This document shows positions 1-8,228 of a DNA stretch of 51,325 nucleotides, one piece after another. The stretch is from Acidobacteriota bacterium. GTDB lineage: Bacteria; Acidobacteriota; Vicinamibacteria; Vicinamibacterales; UBA823. The stretch's first letter is position 1; each line of letters begins with the position of its first letter. Under the pieces are notes generated by a model. It did not search any database, was not told the DNA's origin, and worked only from the letters and a program-made list of their open reading frames with translations. Both the position numbers and the translations under genes were made by a program. The DNA lies in assembly GCA_002730735.1 (NCBI GenBank), contig PCAU01000001.1:1-51325 (forward strand), in the 5' to 3' direction.

Positions 1-132
1 ACAGAAGCACAGAGCATCAGATTCTCCTCGCGCATAACAGTCGGAAAGAAATTATAGCCGTGAGCCAAAATCACTGGTCACCGACTCGAACGGATTAGAC
101 GAAGGCCTCTCTTGAGCAGCGGCAGCGATTCT

Positions 133-1782
133 TCACTCTTCCAACCCGAATGTAAAGATTGTGTTACCAGCCGCGACGGTGACGTGCTGCTCGCCGGCAG
201 TTGCATAAGTCATCGGCCCAGCGTGGATCCTGCCACCGACATTCATAACCCACAACTCATCACCGTTGCGTGCATCGAGCGCAAAGAAGTACCCATCGAC
301 CGTCCCACCGAAGAGAAGGTCGCTAGCAGTCGTGAGTATGCCCGAAGACGACCGGGGTTGGACGGGGTACTCCCACTGAATCTCTCCAGTCTGAGGCACG
401 ATGGCGCGTACTGCACTGTAATATTTTTCTCGTGGATGCAGACGCCGCCCGCCGCCGCCCGTAAAGCTTTCACCGGGTACATATTCGTCCTCGCGGATGA
501 AATAGATCTGTTCGCTGTCATACGCCATCACGTATAGCAACTCTGTCCGTGGGCTGAAACTCGGTGACCACCAGTTAGCCGCCCCTTCAATCGGTGGCGA
601 GACAAGTGTGCCTTCAGCGCTCGGAAACATGTTCGGGATGCGAATCGGGCGGCCATCTTCCCCAATCCTCTCAGCCCATGTTTGCCTGCCGAAGGGCGTG
701 GCGCGGAGAAATTCGCCCGTCTGACGATCCAGCACGTAGAAGAAGGCGTTCCGGTTCGGCCAGAGCATCAGCTTGCGCATCCGGCCATCGAACTCGACGT
801 CAGCTAGTACCGGAATTTGTGTCGCATCCCAATCATGCACGTCGTGCGGTGTGAACTGGAAGTGCCAGACGAGTTCGCCCGTATCAGGATCGAGCGCAAG
901 TACTGAATCTGAATATAGGTTGTCTCCGAGGCGAACTTCACCGTTCCAGTCTGGCCCAGGGTTGCCGGTGCCCCAATAGACGAGGTCGAGCTCGGGGTCA
1001 TAGGAGCCAGTCATCCAAGTCGGAGACCCTCCGGTTTTCCAAGAATCGTTCGCCCAGGTCTCGTTACCGGGCTCGCCTTCTCCAGGAATTGTGTAGAAAC
1101 GCCAGATGCGCTCACCTGTTTCAAGGTCATAGGCATCAAGAAAGCCACGGATACCGAACTCCCCACCTGCTATGCCAGTAATCACCTTGTCCTTGACCAC
1201 CAGCGGCGCAGCGGTCTTGCTATAGCCCATCGACGCATCGGCAACTTGGGTATCCCAGAGTATGTTGCCAGTTCGCGCATCGAGTGCAACGAGGTGTGCG
1301 TCGAGCGTGCTCATGAATAGCCGGCTACCACTTACCGCCACGCCACGGTTGTTCCTGCCACAGCAATAGTTCAGGTCTTCTGGTAACTCGTGTTCGTATC
1401 GCCAAAAGACGCGGCCAGTCCGTGCGTCGAGCGCGATCACCGTGCTTGGCGACTCTGTGACATACATGATGCCGTCGACCACCAGCGGTGTCGTTTCCGC
1501 ACGATCAAGGTCTTGCAGCTGATAAACCCACTTAACGCGAAGGCGATTGGCGTTCGCCACCGTAACCTGGTCGAGGTAACTAAAGCGTTGGCTACTATAC
1601 TGGCCGGAGTACATCAGCCAGTTCTCTGGTTCATCATCCGAGTGCAGTAAACGCTCATAGCTCACCGGTGTGAACGCGGGGACCGGACCATTGGACCCAT
1701 CTGCTTGCTGCGCCTCGTATGCGCGTCCAGCAGCAACAACCAGCAGGAACACAGACAACGCGATGGGCACATGATGTCTCAT
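133..1782 (-). CDS. PQQ-dependent quinoprotein dehydrogenase (alcohol dehydrogenase type), exported
   Basis: A 549-residue periplasmic eight-bladed propeller enzyme expected to oxidise an alcohol or similar substrate with PQQ and Ca2+. Residues 1-22 form a signal peptide. Visible family marks are the NWLMYSGQYSSQR entry motif (about 55-66), the vicinal disulphide pair Cys140-Cys141, repeated LDARTG.I.W propeller motifs, GTGNPGP (271-277, metal-binding region) and TPHDVHDWD (311-319, catalytic Asp region). The start overlaps the upstream cytochrome c gene by 4 bp (ATGA), and a GGGAGAG ribosome site lies inside the end of that gene. The two are therefore probably co-translated, with the cytochrome as electron acceptor. 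The substrate cannot be read from the sequence. Family confidence is high; alcohol specificity is inference. Confidence 0.93.
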   Translation of the reverse strand: MRHHVPIALSVFLLVVAAGRAYEAQQADGSNGPVPAFTPVSYERLLHSDDEPENWLMYSGQYSSQRFSYLDQVTVANANRLRVKWVYQLQDLDRAETTPLVVDGIMYVTESPSTVIALDARTGRVFWRYEHELPEDLNYCCGRNNRGVAVSGSRLFMSTLDAHLVALDARTGNILWDTQVADASMGYSKTAAPLVVKDKVITGIAGGEFGIRGFLDAYDLETGERIWRFYTIPGEGEPGNETWANDSWKTGGSPTWMTGSYDPELDLVYWGTGNPGPDWNGEVRLGDNLYSDSVLALDPDTGELVWHFQFTPHDVHDWDATQIPVLADVEFDGRMRKLMLWPNRNAFFYVLDRQTGEFLRATPFGRQTWAERIGEDGRPIRIPNMFPSAEGTLVSPPIEGAANWWSPSFSPRTELLYVMAYDSEQIYFIREDEYVPGESFTGGGGRRLHPREKYYSAVRAIVPQTGEIQWEYPVQPRSSSGILTTASDLLFGGTVDGYFFALDARNGDELWVMNVGGRIHAGPMTYATAGEQHVTVAAGNTIFTFGLEE

Positions 1783-2591
1783 GGTGCACTCTCCCTGGTT
1801 CGTAGCGAAAATAGATAGGCAACTAAGTTATCAACCTCAGATACCGTGAGCTGGTCATCGTAGCTCGGCATCGTTGAGGTTTCGATACGCTGGCTCTCAC
1901 GGAGGTCCCTCTTCGCGATTGACCACAGCTTCTCGTCAGCGTCGAGGAGCCGGTAAGAATAGGTGTCCTCGTTCATCCGGATGCCCTCAAGCTTCCGACC
2001 GTCGGCGTAGGTTACGCGCACTGACCACCAACGCGGCGCCACCTCATGGTCGGGCTCAAGGAGGTCAGCCCGTAGCTCATCCGGTGAACGCCGGTCGCCT
2101 ACAAAGGTCAGGTCAGGACCTAGCAGACTACCCATACCAGCGATCATGTGACACGTGGTACACCTCCCTGCACCTGCGTACAGACGCTGGCCAACCTCGG
2201 CATCACCTGGGAGCAAAATATCCTCTGGACGTTGATTGATCGAACGGAGGTATGCAACAACCTGCCACACTGACTCGTCTGTCCGACGCCGGAAGATCGG
2301 TGGCATTCCAGTGTCAGCTACTCCCTCAGAAATCACCCGAAATAAGCCAGCGTCACTCTGAGCTCTCCGGAACCTGCCCCGGCGAAGGCTGGGTCCATCG
2401 TCGCCTTCCGCATCGATGCCGTGGCATCGGCTGCAATGTATCTGGAACAGCCGCTCGCCAGTCTCAACATCTTCAAGTGACGCGTGCGGGTTGTCGCCAC
2501 CTTGAGCCGCTAGGTTGGCACTCGACCCTATCCAAAACACCGACACAATGAGTGCAACTCGACCAACACTTATGCCTTGCAGGCGAAACAT
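1779..2591 (-). CDS. Exported di-haem cytochrome c, partner of the PQQ dehydrogenase
   Basis: A 270-residue protein with an N-terminal signal peptide (about 1-30) and two c-type haem sites, CSRCH at 53-57 and CTTCH at 144-148. Candidate distal Met ligands are in TGMPP (about 96) and STMPSYDD (about 242). Both modules end in the V.AYL-type helix of class I cytochromes c. It is first in a two-gene unit with the quinoprotein dehydrogenase (4-bp overlap), so the inferred role is to carry electrons from PQQH2 to the respiratory chain. An AGGA ribosome site sits about 9 nt before the ATG. The second half resembles c-type modules of haem-binding proteins associated with PQQ enzymes; that part of the assignment is from family knowledge. 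Confidence 0.92.
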   Translation of the reverse strand: MFRLQGISVGRVALIVSVFWIGSSANLAAQGGDNPHASLEDVETGERLFQIHCSRCHGIDAEGDDGPSLRRGRFRRAQSDAGLFRVISEGVADTGMPPIFRRRTDESVWQVVAYLRSINQRPEDILLPGDAEVGQRLYAGAGRCTTCHMIAGMGSLLGPDLTFVGDRRSPDELRADLLEPDHEVAPRWWSVRVTYADGRKLEGIRMNEDTYSYRLLDADEKLWSIAKRDLRESQRIETSTMPSYDDQLTVSEVDNLVAYLFSLRTRESAP

Positions 2592-2769
2592 GGCGCATCC
2601 TTTCGGAAGTAGCTATCTTGTTGGACCAACAGCATAACCGAATTTTCTCGCTTCGAAATATTTGAACCTTGTTTCTCACTACCAACGCCTCCAACCAGAA
2701 GTAACAAGCTGTCCATGGATATTACCCCTGTATGTTTCACTCACAATACACGATAGAATCATTGAGACC

Positions 2770-5160
2770 ATGTGGCTTTACCCGACTCCGATCACAACAT
2801 ATTCACCCCGGCTGGCCAGGGTAGCGCTCCTCATTCTATGTCTGATGAGCACCCCGGCAGCAGCCGAACAACCAGCTTCAGAAAACCAGTCTGAAACTTC
2901 TCAGCAACAAGTAGACGACACCCGAGGTGTCTACGAAAACGGTACGTTCACTGGGGAGTTACCAGGAACGTTCGACGGACCCGCTCCGCCAGTACCGCCG
3001 AGGGTGGTCAGTAGGGACGAGAACGGGCGGGTTACCATTCGAGCCGTTCGCGTGGGTGAGGAGCTTGTGATCGACGGTCGCCTCGATGAGCCAATCTACT
3101 CGCGAGTCGAATCGATCTCTGACTTCATCATGCAGGAACCCCAGGAAAATGTCCCTGCTACCGAGAAGACCGAGGTCTGGATTTTCTTTGACGACCGCAA
3201 CCTCTATGTGGCCGGCCGCAATTGGGACTCCGAACCCGCTCGAATGATCGCTAACGACATGCGCCGCGACGGCAATAAGATCGGCCAAAATGACAACTTC
3301 ACGCTCACGATCGACACATTCTACGACCGCCGCAACGGCTACTTTTTTCAGACCAATCCGCTGGGTGCATTGCGCGATGGTCTCATCAGCGATGAGCGTC
3401 AACTCAACTCTGACTGGAACACCGTCTGGGATGTTCGAACCTCGCGATTCGACCAAGGGTGGACCGTAGAAACCGTCATCCCGTTTAAATCACTCCGCTA
3501 TGGCCCGGGTCGTGATCAGGTATGGGGAATTAACGTCCGGCGCGGTGTGCAGTGGAAGAATGAAGACTCGTTTATTACAGCGATGCCACGGTCGCTTCAT
3601 TACATGGCGCAGTTCCGGCTGTCACTGGCCGCAACACTGGTTGGACTCCAGACACCAGGGATTTCGCGCACTCTCGAATTCAAGCCTTACGCGATTTCCG
3701 GCACCACCGGCATCCGTAACTCCAGCAACACTATCGTCAACGATTTCTCACGTGATGTCGGTTTTGACGGAAAGTACGGCCTGACACAGGGCTTAACCGC
3801 CGACTTCACCGTGAACACTGACTTTGCCCAGGTGGAGGACGACGACGAACAGGTTAATCTGACACGGTTTAGCCTGTTCTTCCCGGAAAAGCGAGAATTC
3901 TTCCTTGAGGGTCAGGGGATTTTCTCGTTTGGTGGCGCTTCGACCGGCCGGCGATGGAGTGGTTCGCCCGGAGGTAGCGATACACCTATCCTCTTCTTCA
4001 GCCGGCAGATCGGTATCAGTGGTAGAAACGAGGTGCCGATCCGGGCGGGAAGTCGGGTAACCGGTCGTGCCGGCGCGTTCACCCTGGGGCTACTGAACGT
4101 CCAAACCGCGGAAGACACCAGCCTTGGCGCCCAAGCGACCAACTTTTCGGTGGTGCGTATTCGGCGCGATATTTTCCGCCGGAGTTCCATCGGGTTTATG
4201 GGCACCAACCGCTCGGAATCTCTCAAAGGCGATGGGGCCAGCCAGTCCTACGGCGTTGACGTCAATTTCTCGTTCTTCGAGAACCTAAACCTCGGTGGCT
4301 ACTACGCTCAAACGAAAACGCCTGGGCTCACCGGAAGCGATACAAGTTACGCGGGAACCATCCGAAATGAGGGTGACCGCTACGGCTTCAGCTATGCGCA
4401 CTTGGTCGTCGGCGACAACTTCAACCCAGAAATTGGGTTCGTTCGTCGGGACGACTTCCGACAGAACCGCGCGTCAGTGCAGTTCACGCCAAGGCCGACG
4501 TCAATCCGCACGATCCGTCGATTCCAGTTCCGCGGAGATGTTGACTACATTGCGAACGAGTCAACCGGCACCCTCGAGTCCCGTGACCTGGGTGCACGAT
4601 TTGAGATCGAGTTTGAAAATACTGATAGGTTCAGTATTGATGCGTCAGACAAACACGAGGCGCTGTTCGAAGAATTCACGATAAGTGACGGTGTCACACT
4701 ACCGATTGGCGGATACGACTTTCGTAACTTCAGGGTGAACTATCGGCTGGGCGCCAGCCGCCGGGTCCCGGGTAGTGTTTATGTTTCCCGAGGCGGATTC
4801 TTTAGCGGCGAACGCACCATCGTTAATGTGAACGGCCGGGTTGAGGTGTCACCGCAGTTATCGTTTGAGCCGCGTGTTCAGGTTAACTGGATCGACTTGC
4901 CGCAGGGATCATTTAACACGAAACTCGCCAGCACGCGCGTCAACTACACGTTGACCACGCGGCTACTTGTCGCGACGCTAGTCCAGTACAACTCCAATAG
5001 TGAGTCGATTAGTACAAACGTCAGGTTGCGCTGGGAATACCAGCCGGGTAGCGACCTGTTCGTCGTCTACAGTGAAGGCCGCGAGACGAACCACCGCGGC
5101 TTCCCTGTAATGGCGAACCGCGGTTTTGTCGTCAAATTCACTAAGTTGCTCAGGATGTAA
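2770..5160 (+). CDS. DUF5916 protein: CBM9-like domain plus outer-membrane beta-barrel
   Basis: A 796-residue surface protein. I place the start at the ATG at 2770, because the signal peptide (LARVALLILCLMSTPAAA) begins shortly after it and the 36 upstream codons look non-coding. After a linker with TRGVYENGTFTGELPGTFDG, residues about 90-280 form the CBM9-like domain typical of DUF5916 proteins (VIDGRLDEPIY, EVWIFFDDRNLYVA, FQTNPLGALRDG, ETVIPFKSLRYG). The rest is a series of alternating amphipathic strands rich in aromatic residues, with FSLFFPEKREFFLEGQG, consistent with an outer-membrane barrel. The molecular role is not established; binding or uptake of glycans or peptides is often guessed. 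It is monocistronic and convergent with the next gene, with 19 bp between them. Confidence 0.9.
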   Translation: MWLYPTPITTYSPRLARVALLILCLMSTPAAAEQPASENQSETSQQQVDDTRGVYENGTFTGELPGTFDGPAPPVPPRVVSRDENGRVTIRAVRVGEELVIDGRLDEPIYSRVESISDFIMQEPQENVPATEKTEVWIFFDDRNLYVAGRNWDSEPARMIANDMRRDGNKIGQNDNFTLTIDTFYDRRNGYFFQTNPLGALRDGLISDERQLNSDWNTVWDVRTSRFDQGWTVETVIPFKSLRYGPGRDQVWGINVRRGVQWKNEDSFITAMPRSLHYMAQFRLSLAATLVGLQTPGISRTLEFKPYAISGTTGIRNSSNTIVNDFSRDVGFDGKYGLTQGLTADFTVNTDFAQVEDDDEQVNLTRFSLFFPEKREFFLEGQGIFSFGGASTGRRWSGSPGGSDTPILFFSRQIGISGRNEVPIRAGSRVTGRAGAFTLGLLNVQTAEDTSLGAQATNFSVVRIRRDIFRRSSIGFMGTNRSESLKGDGASQSYGVDVNFSFFENLNLGGYYAQTKTPGLTGSDTSYAGTIRNEGDRYGFSYAHLVVGDNFNPEIGFVRRDDFRQNRASVQFTPRPTSIRTIRRFQFRGDVDYIANESTGTLESRDLGARFEIEFENTDRFSIDASDKHEALFEEFTISDGVTLPIGGYDFRNFRVNYRLGASRRVPGSVYVSRGGFFSGERTIVNVNGRVEVSPQLSFEPRVQVNWIDLPQGSFNTKLASTRVNYTLTTRLLVATLVQYNSNSESISTNVRLRWEYQPGSDLFVVYSEGRETNHRGFPVMANRGFVVKFTKLLRM

Positions 5161-5179
5161 TCACTGACCGTGTTCGCTA

Positions 5180-6472
5180 TTACATGGTCGGGATCTGCCC
5201 GTTATCTGCAATCTCCAGCATCGCGTCAGCAAATGTGTCGATCTCTTGGACGCGCGTGTAAACATTTGGCGTCACGCGTAAGCCCTCGTAGTCATCACGA
5301 ATGATCGGCACAAGGACGATCCGGAAGCGATCCCACATGTAGGCGTTGATCTCCCTCGTGTCCACGCCCTTAATCTGGACATTGGCGAGGCCCCATACTT
5401 GACCCGGTTCAAGTGATGAATTAATCGTAATCTGCGGATGATTCTTAAGCCGGTCAGCCCAGCGCATCGTTAGATAACGTAACCGCGCCGCCTTTCGTTC
5501 AGCGCCGATTGCTTGATGAAATGCCAAGGCTTCAGCAATCGCTGCTTTAGCCGCCGCTGGGTGCGTTCCAATTTCCTCAAACTTCCGGATGTCGCTGTCA
5601 CGGCGTCTCGGTGCCGCCTGCAGCGGCCAAGTGTTCTCGATTTTCTCGCGACGAACGTATAGAAAACCGGTACCGTGCGGTGCCAGCAACCACTTATGAA
5701 GGCTCGTCCCGTAGTAGTCACACTCGAGGTCACGTAACTTGAACGGAAAATGTGCGACAGAGTGAGCACCATCGCAAATTGAAACAATCCCGCGTTCCCG
5801 TGCCAAGCGGCTGAGTCGTTGCACCGGGAAGAGTTGTCCCGTCAAATTAGTAATGTGACAAAAGTGCAGGATCTTCGTACGTGGTGTGATCGCCTGCTCG
5901 AAACGCTCGTAGAGATCGTCCTGAGTTGTTGGCACTGGAAAGGGAATCTGCGTGAGCGTGATCCCATCGCGTCGCACCCGCTGATCCCAAGTTGTTCGCA
6001 TTCGACCGTAGTCCTGGTCGGTCGTGATGACTTCGTCACCGGGCTGGAGGTCGATACCATTTTGCGCAATTTGCAACGCCTCGCTCGAATTCCGCGTGAT
6101 AGCTAATTCCTCAGGATCACATCCGAACTCGTCGGCCAGTCGTCGCCTGACCGTCTCAATGTTCCGTGAGAGTTGGCTACGATAATGCACCGGGAGTTGA
6201 TTTGAAAAATCGAGATAACGTTTGAGTGCTTCGTGCACCACGCGTGGCGTCGGGCAACTGTTGCCATTGTTCAGATTAGTTAGGGTTCGGTCGAGCGTGA
6301 ATCCAAACTGGATCTCACGCCAAAAGAACTCATTTTGGGCAACCTCTTCGGGTGTTCGGTCAGCGACCGACTGGGCCGCTTCAGCGATTGCGCCGACACC
6401 GTGAACTTCGGTTGCAACCGTCGCCGCGCCGATCAAGCCGGTGCTTCGAAGAAAGGCTCGTCTACTCCACAT
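5180..6472 (-). CDS. Tat-exported class V aminotransferase (isopenicillin N epimerase-like)
   Basis: A 430-residue PLP fold-type I enzyme of the class V aminotransferase family. The N-terminus SRRAFLRSTGLIGAAT is a twin-arginine signal, so the protein is predicted to be exported already folded with PLP bound. The PLP-binding Asp is in CDGAHSVAH (Asp234) and the Schiff-base lysine is Lys260 in GTSLHKWLLAPHGTGF, a context typical of the isopenicillin N epimerase/cysteine desulfurase-like branch. RNSSEAL (128-134) fits the phosphate-binding loop. A strong AGGGGG site precedes the ATG. Only 37 bp separate it from the stop of an upstream PQQ-dehydrogenase remnant. Substrate is unknown; epimerase, lyase or desulfurase activity are all possible. 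An exported PLP enzyme is unusual. Confidence 0.9.
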   Translation of the reverse strand: MWSRRAFLRSTGLIGAATVATEVHGVGAIAEAAQSVADRTPEEVAQNEFFWREIQFGFTLDRTLTNLNNGNSCPTPRVVHEALKRYLDFSNQLPVHYRSQLSRNIETVRRRLADEFGCDPEELAITRNSSEALQIAQNGIDLQPGDEVITTDQDYGRMRTTWDQRVRRDGITLTQIPFPVPTTQDDLYERFEQAITPRTKILHFCHITNLTGQLFPVQRLSRLARERGIVSICDGAHSVAHFPFKLRDLECDYYGTSLHKWLLAPHGTGFLYVRREKIENTWPLQAAPRRRDSDIRKFEEIGTHPAAAKAAIAEALAFHQAIGAERKAARLRYLTMRWADRLKNHPQITINSSLEPGQVWGLANVQIKGVDTREINAYMWDRFRIVLVPIIRDDYEGLRVTPNVYTRVQEIDTFADAMLEIADNGQIPTM

Positions 6473-6509
6473 CTTGTACCCCCTCTACCGTAAGAAGACT
6501 CCTACCCTA

Positions 6510-6764
6510 TCACTCAGGCAGCGCAAAGGCGACGTAACTATCCCCGGATTTAGTCCCCATCTTCCCACCGCCGGCGGCGATGACCACGTACTGGCGGCCG
6601 TCAACCGCATAAGTCGCGGGAGTGGCATAGCCGCCGGCCGGTAGCTCAGTCTCCCAAAGCAATACACCGGTGTTGGTATCAAACGCACGAAATGCTTGAT
6701 CTTTTGTGGCCCCGATGAACAGTAGCCCTCCAGCTGAAACAATCGGCTGACCGTAAGATCCAGA
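6510..6764 (-). pseudogene. C-terminal remnant of a PQQ glucose-dehydrogenase-type quinoprotein
   Basis: The 84 codons before the TGA at 6510-6512 translate to an unmistakable C-terminus of a membrane/soluble PQQ glucose dehydrogenase-like protein: [16 protein letters not shown], then [54 protein letters not shown]. Intact family members are roughly 600-700 residues; everything upstream is missing. There is no start codon or ribosome site of its own. The fragment begins immediately after, and in the same frame as, the TAA stop (6765-6767) of the SelA-like gene. It is read here as a deletion remnant. Conservation of the motif without any internal stop suggests the loss is fairly recent, or that the piece is translated by rare readthrough. 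Confidence 0.88.
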
Positions 6765-8114
6765 TTAGAGACTGGCGACTGGTTCCTCTCCCTCGGCCGC
6801 AGCTTTGTATCCCTCCGTAAAAAACTCCCGCAGTCGCCGCGCGACGAGCACTTCTTCACCGTCTCGCATACAGCGAGTTTGAATACGACGGCTTCCAAAG
6901 AGACTTGACAACGCAACGCGCTGGTTGGGCCGCCGACGTAAATGGTCACGGACCTCTTGGTGGGTCATTGGTATAACACCTTGGTCCCATCCGATCTCCA
7001 CGTAGGGCGCCCTCTCGTTGTCATCCACGACCTCAGCAGTAAAACTGTCAATTCCCTGCAGTTCTGCCGCCAAGTATTCGGCTTTTTGTTTCCACACCGC
7101 ACGCTCTGCCACGTGGTCGAGCTGTGCGTATCGATTGAGCGCGACAACAAGGCCGATGATCTCCTCCTTACCGACTTTCATACCGCGACCGATGAGATCG
7201 TTGGGTGCAGCCTGCATCCGCGCCGCCTCAATAAGGTCCGCGCGACCCGACAGGATGCCGGTAGACTGAGGTCCGCGCAGCCCCTTACCACCTGAAACCA
7301 CAACTAAATCAGCGCCGAGTTCGTTGAAGATTGTTAGGTTGCCGGTCGGTGGTAGTCGTGACGCTCCGTCGATCATTACTGATACGTCGGCTTGTTTGGC
7401 AATTTCAATCAACTCCGGGGGCTGCAGGACTTCGGCGGCCATCGTACCGCTTAGAGCAACGTGCCGTGGTAGACCAAAAATGAAGGCTGTTCTCTCGCTA
7501 ATGGCATTCAGAAGTTGCGCGCGTCCCTCAACTTCAACAATGGTCGCACCGGCAGCCTGAAGAGCGAAGTCATACGGATAACGGTGCGCTTTTTGAATGA
7601 TGCACTCACGCTTCATCCAAGTAGGATTCGGGAGCGCACGCATTTTTTCCTCGTCATTCCCAGTGAGACAGGCGGCCGCGCCCAGCAGTAGTCCACCCGA
7701 AGCCCCCGACGTGATCAATGCTGCCTCAGCCCGAACCACCTCAGCGGCACGCTTGCCCGCGGCGACCGTCAGCTCGTCTATCATGACGAAGTAGTCGTTG
7801 GCCTCCTGCATCGCCTCGATCACCTCGGTCGGCATACGCGAACCGCCGAGTGCAGTCGCGTGGCCATGACCTGGCAGGTGCGCCTTGACACCAAGTAATC
7901 GCATATAGATATTGTCGCGCTCAACCTTTGCCTCGATTGCCGCAGTTAGCGTCTCAATATCTGGCACGGCAGCACCGCCAGTATCCGTCTCAGTTGACGG
8001 AACCCCGCAGGCACCTGCCACACCGGCGGCCACCGTGGCACCGATAAAATCGCGACGGCTCACCTGCCCACCGACCTCATCCTCGCACTCAAGCTTTCTT
8101 CGATTCACAGGCAT
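6765..8114 (-). CDS. Tat-exported SelA-like (DgaE-type) PLP enzyme
   Basis: A 449-residue fold-type I PLP protein of the SelA/D-glucosaminate-6-phosphate ammonia-lyase-like group. I choose the ATG at 8114: GGGGGAGG lies 5 nt upstream, whereas the in-frame GTG at 8129 overlaps that ribosome site. Residues about 20-36 carry a twin-arginine signal (SRRDFIGATVAAGVAGACG) ending in a possible lipobox Cys. Family marks include LGGSRMP, ALITSGASGGL, MIDGASRLPP (PLP-binding Asp) and the Schiff-base lysine in VVSGGKGLRGPQSTG (about Lys277). It is not a true selenocysteine synthase: that enzyme is cytoplasmic and has a different N-terminal domain. Its stop codon is followed in frame by the PQQ-dehydrogenase remnant. 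Substrate unknown, presumably an amino sugar acid or amino acid. Confidence 0.88.
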   Translation of the reverse strand: MPVNRRKLECEDEVGGQVSRRDFIGATVAAGVAGACGVPSTETDTGGAAVPDIETLTAAIEAKVERDNIYMRLLGVKAHLPGHGHATALGGSRMPTEVIEAMQEANDYFVMIDELTVAAGKRAAEVVRAEAALITSGASGGLLLGAAACLTGNDEEKMRALPNPTWMKRECIIQKAHRYPYDFALQAAGATIVEVEGRAQLLNAISERTAFIFGLPRHVALSGTMAAEVLQPPELIEIAKQADVSVMIDGASRLPPTGNLTIFNELGADLVVVSGGKGLRGPQSTGILSGRADLIEAARMQAAPNDLIGRGMKVGKEEIIGLVVALNRYAQLDHVAERAVWKQKAEYLAAELQGIDSFTAEVVDDNERAPYVEIGWDQGVIPMTHQEVRDHLRRRPNQRVALSSLFGSRRIQTRCMRDGEEVLVARRLREFFTEGYKAAAEGEEPVASL

Positions 8115-8228
8115 CGAAACCTCCCCCACTAAGTTTCATAATGGACCCGATCATAGCTGCAAACGCCTGCCAAGCATAAGCCACAATCAATCGGGACTTC
8201 GCACCAGATACCACTATAGTAATAGGTG

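Noticed and set aside
1-132. The first 132 bases as the end of another gene
   Set aside because: No open frame with recognisable content reaches the window edge here; read as non-coding.
6485-6949. A 154-codon minus-strand frame over the quinoprotein remnant
   Set aside because: It is in a different frame from the recognisable quinoprotein tail and overlaps the SelA-like gene; a shadow frame.
6765-8114. The SelA-like gene as the selenocysteine synthase that would serve the candidate selenoprotein
   Set aside because: It carries a Tat signal and matches the DgaE-like branch; a real SelA is cytoplasmic. It is not evidence for Sec machinery.
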